A model generated the notes under the pieces. That model saw only the letters and a list, made by a program, of their open reading frames with translations, did no database searches and was not told where the DNA came from. Shown in pieces: positions 1 to 7,903 of a stretch of DNA of 23,181 nucleotides. The DNA comes from Gallionellaceae bacterium UBA5126. GTDB lineage: Bacteria; Pseudomonadota; Gammaproteobacteria; Burkholderiales; Gallionellaceae. Within the stretch, counting starts at the first letter, position 1. Each line of letters begins with the position of its first letter. The position numbers and the translations under genes are program-made. The DNA is taken from positions 407 through 23,587 of the forward strand of contig DHYQ01000030.1 in assembly GCA_002414205.1 (NCBI GenBank), read 5' to 3'.

Positions 1-120
<120 letters not shown>

Positions 121-127
121 ACGCCAG

Positions 128-625
128 TCAGGCGGTTTCTGCCGGGTGACCCAAGGCGATCAGGCCAACTAGTTTCAGATGTTCCGGCAGGCCAAAGTGC
201 GGCAGCAGGGCGTGACCGTTCACTTGGCCGATCCAGCAGCCGCCCAGTCCCAGTGCATGCGCCAGCAGCAGGATGTTTTGTCCGGCCAGACTGGCGTCCT
301 GGATGGCGTACAGCGCGCCCCGGCGGTAGCGTTGGCGGCAATGCGGGATGTCAGCGCAGAGCAAAATCATCGCCGCCACGTTGCGGAAGGTGGCGTGGTT
401 GGCGCTGATGCGGGCTGAATAGATGTGCGACAGGACGAATTCGAGGTCGCTACGCTGGGTGACGGCGTGTAGGTGGCGCGATTTGAGATTGCCCGCAGAA
501 GGGGCGGCATCGGCGGCGCGCAGGAGCAAGTCGATTTGTTCAGCCGACAAACTGCCGGGTTGGAATTGCCGCACGGAGCGGCGGTTGAGCAGGTTGTCGA
601 AGACGATTTGAGCGTTGGGGTTCAT
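128..625 (-). CDS. Small nitroreductase-family FMN oxidoreductase
   Basis: A 165-residue protein starting MNPNAQIVFDNLLNRRSVRQ. The RRSVRQF segment near residues 15-21 is the phosphate-binding Arg-Arg-Ser signature of nitroreductase-like flavoproteins. APSAGNLKSRHLHAV (about residues 41-55) and the late ALGLGGCWIGQVNGHALLPH segment are typical of the FMN/dimer core. Such enzymes use NAD(P)H to reduce quinones, flavins or nitro compounds in the cytosol; the substrate cannot be told here. At 165 residues it is at the short end for the family. The start is the ATG complementing 623-625. It has no obvious Shine-Dalgarno, but the reading frame upstream runs through sequence antisense to the next gene and lacks family resemblance. 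It is divergent from the A2M gene with 72 bases between starts. Confidence 0.85.
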   Translation of the reverse strand: MNPNAQIVFDNLLNRRSVRQFQPGSLSAEQIDLLLRAADAAPSAGNLKSRHLHAVTQRSDLEFVLSHIYSARISANHATFRNVAAMILLCADIPHCRQRYRRGALYAIQDASLAGQNILLLAHALGLGGCWIGQVNGHALLPHFGLPEHLKLVGLIALGHPAETA

Positions 626-631
626 GTGACA

Positions 632-660
632 GACATTGTGAGTTGAGGTCTGGCTATAAT
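632..660 (+). promoter_or_regulatory. Probable sigma-70 promoter of the A2M gene
   Basis: A perfect TATAAT hexamer lies at 655-660, 37 bases before the A2M start codon. At a 17-base spacing the -35 position is GACATT (632-637), a weak match, so activator help is possible. The element sits in the 72-base divergent gap with the nitroreductase gene. The opposite strand reads GGCATTATAGCC over the same bases, so overlapping divergent -10 elements are possible. Confidence 0.5.
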
Positions 661-697
661 GCCACACCCAATCTGGGTCATTGCAACGGGAGGCGGT

Positions 698-3600
698 ATG
701 TGGGCGACGGGACGGTATGTGGTGGCGCTGTGGTTGGCGCTGTGGGCGACGTTGGCACAGGCGGTGTATGTGGATGATTTTTCGCCGCAGGGGATGGTAA
801 AGCAGCCGGTTAGCCAGTTTGTAGTCCGCTTCAGTGAACCCATGGTCAAGCTGGGCGACAGTGGCGCGGCGGCACCGTTTGTGGTGACCTGTCCGGTGGC
901 AGGGCAAGGGCGCTGGGTGGAACCGAAGGTGTGGCGATACGATTTGCCGCGCCCGTTGGCGGCGGGGGAGCGTTGTGATTTTGTGTTGCGTCACGAGGTA
1001 CAGGCGCTGAATGGTCAGCATTTTTACCGGGGGAGTGATGCCATCCGCTACAGCGTGTACACCAACGGCCCTTGGATCAGCCATCTCCGGCCCGGCGCGG
1101 ATAGCAAGATTGAAGAGGATCAGGTGTTTGTACTGGATGTGGATCAGGTCGTTAATCCGCAGATGGTGGAGCAGCATGCCTGGTGCGAAGCCGAAGGCGT
1201 GGGGGAGCGCATCCCGCTCAAGGTATTGCCACGCAAGGATTTGGCGCTGTTGGTGAAAGCATTGGAACTGACCTTGCCCCAGGAGGGGATCAGCCTGGTA
1301 GTGCAATGTGCCCGTCCGTTGCCGCCTGGTGCCAAGGTTAAACTGATTTGGGGTAGTGGTTTGGCCTCGGTGAGTGGCAATGTGCTGCGCGATAGCAGCG
1401 TGTTCAATTTTCAGGTGCGCAAGCCGTTTACTGCTCGCATGGGCTGTGAGCGCGAGCGCCCCAATCTGCCCTGTTCGCCCTTGTCGAACCTCTGGCTGGA
1501 GTTTTCGGATCAAGTTAGTTGGGCGCAGGCCAGTAGGGTGCGCCTGATCGGGCGCACGGGTGAGCAGAAGCCGGAGGACTGGAGTGCGGAATACCGGGCG
1601 CAGCAGATACGTGAGGGCAAAAATCCACCGTCGAAATCCGAGCAGTCTGGTGATGCCAGCGTGGAGCGCATCACGTTCAACGGGCCGTTTCCGGCTAATG
1701 CCGAATTCACCCTTCAGGTACCAGCCGATTTGCGTGATCTCAGCGGTCGTCCCCTGAGCAATGCCGCACAATTTCCTTTGCGTACTCGCGTCAATCGCTA
1801 TCCTCCCCTGGCGAAATTTGCCGCCGATTTTGGCATTCTGGAGTTGAAGGAGGGCGGCTTGTTGCCGATTACCGTGCGGCATATCGAAGGCAATATCCGC
1901 ATGCGGGTGTTGCGTCAGCAGGAGGATGCAGAGTTTCTCCAGACTTGGCGTGCGCTGGACAAGTTCGAGGCGCAATCGCCACCGGAAGTGCAAGGGGCTG
2001 CCGATGGGCAGGACGAGGACGAAGCGGCGCGCGCGGAGCGTTACAATGCGTTTTATCCGCGTGAGGTGTCTTATTTGGCCCCGCAGAATATTCCGGTGCA
2101 AACACTGCCCAAGCCCAATGGTAGCGGGCCATTCGAGGTGATGGCCATTCCGTTGCCGCAGCCGGGTTTTTATGTGGTGGAAGTTGAAAGCCGCCTGCTG
2201 GGCGACAGCCTGTTGAGCCATCCCGCGCCGATGTATGTGCGTACCCGCGTGCTGGTGACCGACATGGCAGTGCACTTCAAGAAAGGGCATGACAACAGTT
2301 TGGTGTGGGTGACAACGCTGTCCAGTGGCAAACCGGTGGCCAATGCCGAGGTCAAAATCTACGGTTGCAAGCATGAGTTGTTGGGGCAAGGGCGCACGGA
2401 TGCAGAGGGACGCTGGTTGCTGAATGGAGAAATCAAGCAAAACCCGCGTGATCGTTGCGACGCCTGGTTTGTCACGGCTCATGCCGGTGAGGATTTTTCC
2501 TTTGTGCGTTCGGATTGGGACCAAGGGATTGAGCCTTGGCGTTTCAATCTGCCAACTTGGAGCGAGATGGAAGGCACCAAGATTCATACCCTGCTGGACC
2601 GCAGCTTGTTCCGTGCCGGGGAAACCGTGTCCATGAAGCACATCGCCCGCGTGCCCGTGTCTCAGGGGTTCGCCTATCCCAAGCCCAAGACTTTGCCGCA
2701 GGAAATTGTGATTTCCAACCTCGGCCAGGATACGCGCGTCACGCTGCCGTTGACCTGGGATGCGCGCGGGGTGGCGACCACGCAATGGAAAATTCCACCG
2801 GGTGCCGTGTTGGGGGGCTATCAAGTGCAGATTGGCGAGTGGAACACCACGGCGGAGTTCCGCGTGTCGGAATTCCGCTTGCCCAAATTCCAGGGGGCGG
2901 TGGACATGGCGCATCCCAGTCATGCCGACAAGGTGCCCACCCGGCTGTCGCTGGCTTATCTGAATGGTGGCTCCGCCAGCGGGCAGAAGGTGCAGGTATC
3001 GGCCACGCTGTCGCCGTCCTCGGTGAATTTCAAAGCGTATCGAGAATATAACTTTGACTTGGGGTATGACCCAAACGGGCCTAGCGAGGCGTTGGTACTG
3101 GACAAACTGGCGCTGACGCTGGATGCGCAGGGGGGGCAACGTCTGGACATCGCCTTGCCGAAAAAGGTGGAGCAGCCCATGAGTTTGCGCACGGAGATGA
3201 CTTTCAGCGATCCGAGTGGCGAAATTCAGACCATTGCCGGGCAGGTGGAGCTGTGGCCTGCCGAGGTGGCGGTGGGCATACGCCTGGCGCGTGACGATGA
3301 CGCGGTGCGCCGGGTGCAAATGGTGGCGCTGGGGCAGGATGGCAAGCCGCGTGCCGGGGTGCCTCTCCAGTTGAACGGTCAGCGTCGCTGGGATCTGGTG
3401 CATCGCAAGCGCATTCTGGGTGGCTTTTACAGCTACGAAACCGAAACCCGCCAGCAGGAATTGGGGGTGTTGTGTCGCGGGGTGACCGATGAGCAGGGGC
3501 GCTATGCGTGTGAGTTGACCCCCAAGGATGCGGGTGAAATTGTCCTGACGGTACGTGCCGAGGATGGCAAAGGCGGCAGCAGTTTGGCCAGTGCGGTTCT

Positions 3601-6388
3601 GTATGACACCCAGCATGGCGATTTTTGGTTCGAGCAGGCCGATCAGGATCGCATGGAAGTGGTGCCGGAGCGCCAGGAATATCAACCCGGTGACATGGCG
3701 CGCTTGCGCGTGCACACGCCATTCCATGAGGCCACGGCGCTGATTAGCGTGGAGCGCGAAGGGATTGTGGAAAGTTTTGTGCGCACCTTGCGGCGCAGCG
3801 ATCCGGTGGTGGAAATTCCCGTGGGAGCCAACTGGGGGCCGAATGTGTTTGTGTCGGTGTTGGCGGTGCGCGGGCGGATTTCCGAAGTGCCTTGGTACTC
3901 CTTCTTTCAGTGGGGCTGGCGCAGCCCACTGTCCTGGCTGGATGCCTGGCGCAGCAGCCGCAACCCCGCACCCGCCACGGCCATGGTGGATCTGGCCCGT
4001 CCGGCATACAAACTGGGGATCGCACGGCTCAATGTGGGTCTGAAGGGCGCGCGTCTGGGGGTGGAAGTCAGTCCCGACAAGCGTGTTTACGCGCCGCGCA
4101 GCCAAGTGAGTGCAAAGATTCGCGTGCGTCTGCCGAATGGCAAGCCTGCACCAGCGGGTGCCGAGGTGATGGTGGCGGTGGTTGATCGGGCGCTGCTGGA
4201 GCTGGCCAGAAACGACAGTTGGGACTTGCTGGAGGACATGATGCAGGAGCGCGGCTATCTGGTCGAAACTTCGACCGCCCAGATGCAGGTGGTCGGCAAG
4301 CGCCATTTCGGCAAGAAGGCACTGCCAGCGGGCGGTGGCGGTGGGCGGATTTCATCGCGTGAATTGTTTGACACCCTGCTGTACTGGAATCCGCGCGTCA
4401 AACTGGACGAGCAAGGGATGGCCACGGTGCAGTTCCCGTTGAATGATAGTTTGACCGCCTTCCGCATCGTGGCGGTGGCGGATGTCAGCACCGGCTGGTT
4501 TGGTACCGGCAGTACCGATATTCGTGCCACGCAGGATGTTCAACTGATCGCCGCTCTGCCGCCACTGGTGCGCGAGGGCGATCACTATCAGGCCATGCTG
4601 AGTGTGCGCAACACCTTGTCCAAGCCGCTGAAGTTGCGCGTGCAGGGCAAGGTGGCGGGGGTAGTCTTGCCGGAACTGCCCTTGACGCTGGCTGCCGACG
4701 AAGCGCGTGATTTGACTTGGCCGGTGGAGGTGCCGGGCGGTCAGGCCAGTTTGCCTTGGCAAATTCAGGTCGTGGACGAGCAAGGCAAGGTGTGGGATAG
4801 CCTGAAACTGAGCCAAGTGGTGCAGCCGCGAGTGCCCGTCACCGTGCAGCAATCGTTGTTTACCCGCCTGGAGCAGCCGCAACGCTGGCCGGTGGTTTTG
4901 CCGGAAGGGGCCTTGCCCGGACTGGGGGGGCTGGAGGTGCGCCTGAGTGGACAATTGGCGGGCCAAACAGACGGAATACAGCAGTATTTTGCCAGCTATC
5001 CTTACACCTGCCTGGAGCAGAAGGTGTCGGTGGCCAGTGGGTTGCATGATGCCAAACGTTGGGAAGACATTGTGCAAACGCTGAGCGGTTATCTGGATGC
5101 GCCGCGTGGTTTGTTGCGTTATTTCCCCGAAGGGGGAGGGGGGAGTGATGCCTTGACGTCCTACGTGTTGAGTATGGCGCAGGCGCAGGGCATCGCCTTG
5201 CCCGACGATGTGTTGCGCAGTCTGCGCAAGGGTTTGTTGGGGTTTGTGGAAAAACGCAGCGATCCGGGGGATTGGCCGTTTGGCGGGCGTCATTACCTGC
5301 CGGAACGTCGCTTGCATGCACTGGCGGCCATGGCGCGTTATGGTTGGGTGAGTGGACGGATGTTGACGGCGTTCGAGTTTGCCCCGATCAAGCAGCCCAC
5401 GGCGACCCTCATCGACTGGTATGTCGTGCTGCGTCAGGTGAGCGATGCGCCACAGCGTAGCGAACGTTTGGCGCAACTGGAGCGCGAATTGCGCAACCGT
5501 ATGCGTTATGTGGGCGGGCGTTTGTTATTGGGCAACGAAGGTCAGGATGATTGGTGGTGGATGATGTTGAACGGTGACAGCAATGCCCTGCGTTTCCTGG
5601 CCGAAGCCATGGACGATCCTGCTTGGCAAGCCGATTTGCCTGCCTTGTTACGCGGCGCATTGCTCCGTCAGCAACGTGGGCGTTGGAGCACCACGGTTGC
5701 CAATGCCTGGGGCGATGTGGCTTTGCGCAAGTTCAGTCAACGTTTCGAGCACGAGGCCGTCACCGGCATCACCAGCGCCAGTTTGGGGGAGCGTGCGCCT
5801 GAGCAATTCCACTGGGATGCAGCCAGTGCTGTCCCGTTGAATTTGCCCTGGAAGGTTGGCAAGGGAGAGCTTAGCCTGAGCCATCAAGGCACGGGCAAGC
5901 CTTGGGCCACCGTGCTGTTGTCGGCCGCCGTGCCCGGCAAGGCACAGGAAAATGGTTACCGGGTACGCCGCAGCGTGCGGGCACTGGCACAGAAAGTGCC
6001 AGGGCAATGGAGCCGGGGGGATTTGTTGCGGGTGCGATTGGATGTGGAGGCTGGGCAAAGCATGAGTTGGGTGGCTTTATCCGATCCGCTGCCCGGTGGT
6101 GCCAGCATCCTTGGCAATACCGAACGCGATTCACAAATCGCCCAGGCGGGCGAAAACGTCTCGGATAAAAGCGGCGATCTCAATCACGCCTGGCCGGTGT
6201 CCACCGAGCGTGGTTTGGGCTATTTCCGTGCCTATTACGCGGTGCTGCCCAAGGGGCGTTCCTGGTTTGAATACACTTTGCGTCTGAATAATTCGGGGGA
6301 ATTTTTCTTGCCGCCCACCCGGATAGAAGCGATGTATGCGCCGGAAATTTTTGGTCAGACACCCAATGCAGCACTGGTAGTCAAGTAA
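698..6388 (+). CDS. Secreted alpha-2-macroglobulin-like protease inhibitor with thioester motif
   Basis: A protein of 1896 residues. The ATG at 698 is preferred because GGGAGG (688-693) sits just upstream and it opens a clean Sec signal peptide (MWATGRYVVALWLALWATLA, cleavage near AQA-VYV). An upstream in-frame ATG at 659 would spoil this. The signal has no lipobox, unlike E. coli YfhM. The N-terminal two-thirds is beta-rich macroglobulin domains. V-D-R-A-L-L near 1162-1167 resembles MG6, followed by a likely bait segment (about 1170-1220) with a glycine run. RELFDTLLYWNP and NDSLTAFRIVAVA fit MG7. The thioester YTCLEQ has Cys1438, Glu1440 and Gln1441, followed by an alpha-helical TED with YFPEGGGGSD. 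Bacterial A2Ms trap proteases in the periplasm and often sit beside pbpC; that partner is absent here. It is longer than YfhM (about 1650 residues). Confidence 0.93.
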   Translation: MWATGRYVVALWLALWATLAQAVYVDDFSPQGMVKQPVSQFVVRFSEPMVKLGDSGAAAPFVVTCPVAGQGRWVEPKVWRYDLPRPLAAGERCDFVLRHEVQALNGQHFYRGSDAIRYSVYTNGPWISHLRPGADSKIEEDQVFVLDVDQVVNPQMVEQHAWCEAEGVGERIPLKVLPRKDLALLVKALELTLPQEGISLVVQCARPLPPGAKVKLIWGSGLASVSGNVLRDSSVFNFQVRKPFTARMGCERERPNLPCSPLSNLWLEFSDQVSWAQASRVRLIGRTGEQKPEDWSAEYRAQQIREGKNPPSKSEQSGDASVERITFNGPFPANAEFTLQVPADLRDLSGRPLSNAAQFPLRTRVNRYPPLAKFAADFGILELKEGGLLPITVRHIEGNIRMRVLRQQEDAEFLQTWRALDKFEAQSPPEVQGAADGQDEDEAARAERYNAFYPREVSYLAPQNIPVQTLPKPNGSGPFEVMAIPLPQPGFYVVEVESRLLGDSLLSHPAPMYVRTRVLVTDMAVHFKKGHDNSLVWVTTLSSGKPVANAEVKIYGCKHELLGQGRTDAEGRWLLNGEIKQNPRDRCDAWFVTAHAGEDFSFVRSDWDQGIEPWRFNLPTWSEMEGTKIHTLLDRSLFRAGETVSMKHIARVPVSQGFAYPKPKTLPQEIVISNLGQDTRVTLPLTWDARGVATTQWKIPPGAVLGGYQVQIGEWNTTAEFRVSEFRLPKFQGAVDMAHPSHADKVPTRLSLAYLNGGSASGQKVQVSATLSPSSVNFKAYREYNFDLGYDPNGPSEALVLDKLALTLDAQGGQRLDIALPKKVEQPMSLRTEMTFSDPSGEIQTIAGQVELWPAEVAVGIRLARDDDAVRRVQMVALGQDGKPRAGVPLQLNGQRRWDLVHRKRILGGFYSYETETRQQELGVLCRGVTDEQGRYACELTPKDAGEIVLTVRAEDGKGGSSLASAVLYDTQHGDFWFEQADQDRMEVVPERQEYQPGDMARLRVHTPFHEATALISVEREGIVESFVRTLRRSDPVVEIPVGANWGPNVFVSVLAVRGRISEVPWYSFFQWGWRSPLSWLDAWRSSRNPAPATAMVDLARPAYKLGIARLNVGLKGARLGVEVSPDKRVYAPRSQVSAKIRVRLPNGKPAPAGAEVMVAVVDRALLELARNDSWDLLEDMMQERGYLVETSTAQMQVVGKRHFGKKALPAGGGGGRISSRELFDTLLYWNPRVKLDEQGMATVQFPLNDSLTAFRIVAVADVSTGWFGTGSTDIRATQDVQLIAALPPLVREGDHYQAMLSVRNTLSKPLKLRVQGKVAGVVLPELPLTLAADEARDLTWPVEVPGGQASLPWQIQVVDEQGKVWDSLKLSQVVQPRVPVTVQQSLFTRLEQPQRWPVVLPEGALPGLGGLEVRLSGQLAGQTDGIQQYFASYPYTCLEQKVSVASGLHDAKRWEDIVQTLSGYLDAPRGLLRYFPEGGGGSDALTSYVLSMAQAQGIALPDDVLRSLRKGLLGFVEKRSDPGDWPFGGRHYLPERRLHALAAMARYGWVSGRMLTAFEFAPIKQPTATLIDWYVVLRQVSDAPQRSERLAQLERELRNRMRYVGGRLLLGNEGQDDWWWMMLNGDSNALRFLAEAMDDPAWQADLPALLRGALLRQQRGRWSTTVANAWGDVALRKFSQRFEHEAVTGITSASLGERAPEQFHWDAASAVPLNLPWKVGKGELSLSHQGTGKPWATVLLSAAVPGKAQENGYRVRRSVRALAQKVPGQWSRGDLLRVRLDVEAGQSMSWVALSDPLPGGASILGNTERDSQIAQAGENVSDKSGDLNHAWPVSTERGLGYFRAYYAVLPKGRSWFEYTLRLNNSGEFFLPPTRIEAMYAPEIFGQTPNAALVVK

Positions 6389-6440
6389 GGGTGTAGCAAG
6401 TCTAAGTCCTTGGAAATACAGGATTTGTGCTGTGATTTGC

Positions 6441-6463
6441 TGTGGTAAAAAAGCCACATTTTT
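6441..6463 (+). terminator. Probable intrinsic terminator after the A2M gene
   Basis: TGTGGT (6441-6446) pairs with GCCACA (6453-6458), giving six base pairs with one G-U, around an AAAAAA loop, followed directly by TTTTT. It lies 52 bases after the A2M stop codon. The stem is short, so termination may be partial. Confidence 0.5.
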
Positions 6464-6480
6464 GTTAAAGATTTGTTAAA
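6461..6480 (+). repeat. Direct repeat TTTGTTAAA x2 with 11-bp period upstream of the porin promoter
   Basis: TTTGTTAAA occurs at 6461-6469 and again at 6472-6480, exactly 11 bases apart, which is about one helical turn. The pair ends about 14 bases before the putative -35 of the porin promoter. Tandem, helically phased AT-rich half-sites immediately upstream of a -35 are the arrangement used by OmpR/PhoB-class response regulators. This suggests an activator site, but no regulator is identified. The same bases could also act as an UP element. Confidence 0.4.
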
Positions 6481-6494
6481 AAGAGGTGGCTTGC

Positions 6495-6522
6495 TTGCAT
6501 CTGTTCGGTCTATCTGGATAAT
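6495..6522 (+). promoter_or_regulatory. Putative promoter of the porin gene
   Basis: GATAAT at 6517-6522 is a good -10. TTGCAT at 6495-6500 is a modest -35 at a 16-base spacing, with an alternative TTGCTT at 6491-6496. The start site would give a leader of roughly 75 bases before the porin ATG. The weak -35 fits an activator-dependent promoter and the direct repeat just upstream. Confidence 0.45.
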
Positions 6523-6560
6523 CGCGCCCTAATTCCCGTAAGGGGGATTGTTTGAAGTTC

Positions 6561-6575
6561 GACAGCCTGGCTGTC
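6561..6575 (+). promoter_or_regulatory. Perfect inverted repeat in the porin 5' leader
   Basis: GACAGCC-T-GGCTGTC is a perfect 7-base inverted repeat around one base. In RNA it would fold as a 6-bp stem with a CTG loop, 17 bases before the AAGGA ribosome site (6593-6597). It could stabilise the abundant porin mRNA, serve as an sRNA or protein contact, or be a small operator. Confidence 0.35.
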
Positions 6576-6604
6576 ATCTCATCAACTGATTTAAGGAATC
6601 AATC

Positions 6605-7765
6605 ATGCAAAAGAAAATTATCGCTTTGGCCGTGGCTTCTGCTCTGGTAGCCCCCGCTGCATTTGCTGACACCAGCAATGTGAACGTGTACGGCGTGGCC
6701 AACGTGTCCTACGATTTCGTGACCACCAAGAACGCCGCTGGTGCTGGCGTGACCACTAACAAGGTTTCCAGCAACACTTCCCGTATCGGTTTGAAGGGCA
6801 ACGAAGATCTGGGCGACGGTCTGTCCGCGATCTGGCAAGTTGAATCCCTGATCAACATCGACAACGCGGGTAGTACAGCTAACGCAGGTAACGCTACTGG
6901 TGTTGTTGGTCAAGCCAACTTGGGTACAGCCGCTGTTGCAGCCGGTAGTAATGCTGCGGGTAACGTTCTGGGTGGTCGCAACACTTACGCTGGCCTGTCC
7001 AGCGCCACTATGGGTACCGTGATCATGGGTCGCCATGACACCCCTTACAACATCGCGACCCGTCGTCTGGACGTGTTCACCGATGGTCTGGCCGATAACC
7101 GCTCCTTGATGGGTGGTAACGGTGGTACTGCTCAGGCTGCTTTCGACGGTCGTCAACCTGACGTGATCGCCTACATCAGCCCCACCATGAGCGGCTTCTC
7201 TGGCGCAATCGCCTACCTGAACTTGGCTGAAGCCAACAACGTGGCAACTCAAGCCAAGGCCAACGCGTGGTCCATGGCTGGTATGTACAACCAAGACGCT
7301 TGGTACGCTTCCTTGGCCTATGAAACCCACAACCTGAACTCCCTGACTTCCACCAAGGAATCCGCCACCAAGTTGGGCGTGGGTTATACTCAAGATGCGA
7401 TCGCTGTTGGTTTCGCCTATGAAAAGACCAGCGACAATCTGGGTGCCTTGGGTGCTAACAAATACGGCCACAGCGCTTACTACCTGTCCGGCAAGTATAG
7501 CTTCGGCAACGATGCGATCAAGGCTGGTTACACTAAAGTGGGTGACTTGGGCGCGACCATCGCCAGCGGCGCAACTCAATTCAGCTTGGGTTACGACCAC
7601 AGCCTGAGCAAGCGCACCACCGTATACGCACTGTATACCACTCTGAAGAGCGGTTCCAATGCTAACTACGGTCTGTCCAACATCGGTACGGGTGGTGCTA
7701 ACACCGCTATCGGTCTGGGCAACAACCCCTCCGCTTTGTCCTTCGGTATGAAGCACACTTTCTAA
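6605..7765 (+). CDS. Major outer-membrane porin, betaproteobacterial Porin_4 type
   Basis: A 386-residue outer-membrane channel precursor. The Sec signal peptide MQKKIIALAVASALVAPAAF is cleaved near AFA-DTS. The mature start NVNVYGVANVSYDFV is the typical first strand of neisserial/betaproteobacterial general porins. Alternating aromatic and small residues run through the chain, and the last strand ends MKHTF, with the terminal Phe read by the BAM complex. Loop-3 sequence with GRHDTPYNIATRRLDVF (about residues 141-157) is the usual constriction region. Trimeric porins of this family pass small hydrophilic solutes or anions. The AAGGA ribosome site is 7 bases upstream of the ATG. Codon use is strongly restricted, much more so than in neighbouring genes, which implies very high expression. 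It is monocistronic, with its own promoter and terminator. Confidence 0.95.
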   Translation: MQKKIIALAVASALVAPAAFADTSNVNVYGVANVSYDFVTTKNAAGAGVTTNKVSSNTSRIGLKGNEDLGDGLSAIWQVESLINIDNAGSTANAGNATGVVGQANLGTAAVAAGSNAAGNVLGGRNTYAGLSSATMGTVIMGRHDTPYNIATRRLDVFTDGLADNRSLMGGNGGTAQAAFDGRQPDVIAYISPTMSGFSGAIAYLNLAEANNVATQAKANAWSMAGMYNQDAWYASLAYETHNLNSLTSTKESATKLGVGYTQDAIAVGFAYEKTSDNLGALGANKYGHSAYYLSGKYSFGNDAIKAGYTKVGDLGATIASGATQFSLGYDHSLSKRTTVYALYTTLKSGSNANYGLSNIGTGGANTAIGLGNNPSALSFGMKHTF

Positions 7766-7773
7766 TGGGTTAA

Positions 7774-7790
7774 GCACGGCCAGTCCGTGC
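7774..7790 (+). other. 3' UTR hairpin of the porin mRNA
   Basis: GCACGG (7774-7779) pairs with CCGTGC (7785-7790) around a CCAGT loop, 8 bases after the stop codon. No T-tract follows, so it is unlikely to terminate. It may protect the 3' end of the message upstream of the main terminator. Confidence 0.4.
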
Positions 7791-7805
7791 GATTCCAGCA
7801 GAAAA

Positions 7806-7838
7806 ATAAACGGGACGCATATGCGTCCCGTTTTTATT
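7806..7838 (+). terminator. Strong bidirectional intrinsic terminator between porin and moxR
   Basis: A perfect 26-base palindrome (7808-7833, core CGGGACGCATATGCGTCCCG) is flanked by AAATAAA on the left and TTTTTATTT on the right. On the plus strand the T-tract follows the stem at 7831-7838. On the minus strand the left flank reads as TTTATTT. It can therefore stop both the porin transcript and the convergent moxR transcript. Confidence 0.9.
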
Positions 7839-7877
7839 TGTCGCAGACAGCTTCAGAACCTGTTCAAAGTCTGTCGT

Positions 7878-7898
7878 GCGCGCTCGTTAGCGAGGCGC
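7878..7898. other. Imperfect stem-loop just beyond the moxR stop
   Basis: GCGC (7878-7881) and CTCG (7883-7886) pair with CGAG (7891-7894) and GCGC (7895-7898) around a TTAG loop, with one bulged G at 7882. It has no adjacent T-tract on either strand. It belongs to a 63-base non-coding stretch (7841-7903) that also holds GAAC-CT-GTTC and CAGAC/GTCTG inverted repeats, which could be a remnant of a small palindromic element. Confidence 0.3.
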
Positions 7899-7903
7899 CG
7901 CTG

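Noticed and set aside
128..4306. A minus-strand open frame of about 1390 codons covering the nitroreductase and most of the A2M antisense
   Set aside because: Only the last 165 codons resemble a protein family. The rest is His/Arg/Gln-rich antisense of the A2M coding strand, where GC-rich third positions suppress stops.
6599..7777. A 392-codon minus-strand frame exactly opposite the porin
   Set aside because: It is a mirror of the porin's restricted codon use. It has Thr/Val/Ser/Gly-rich low-complexity content, no start context and no family resemblance.
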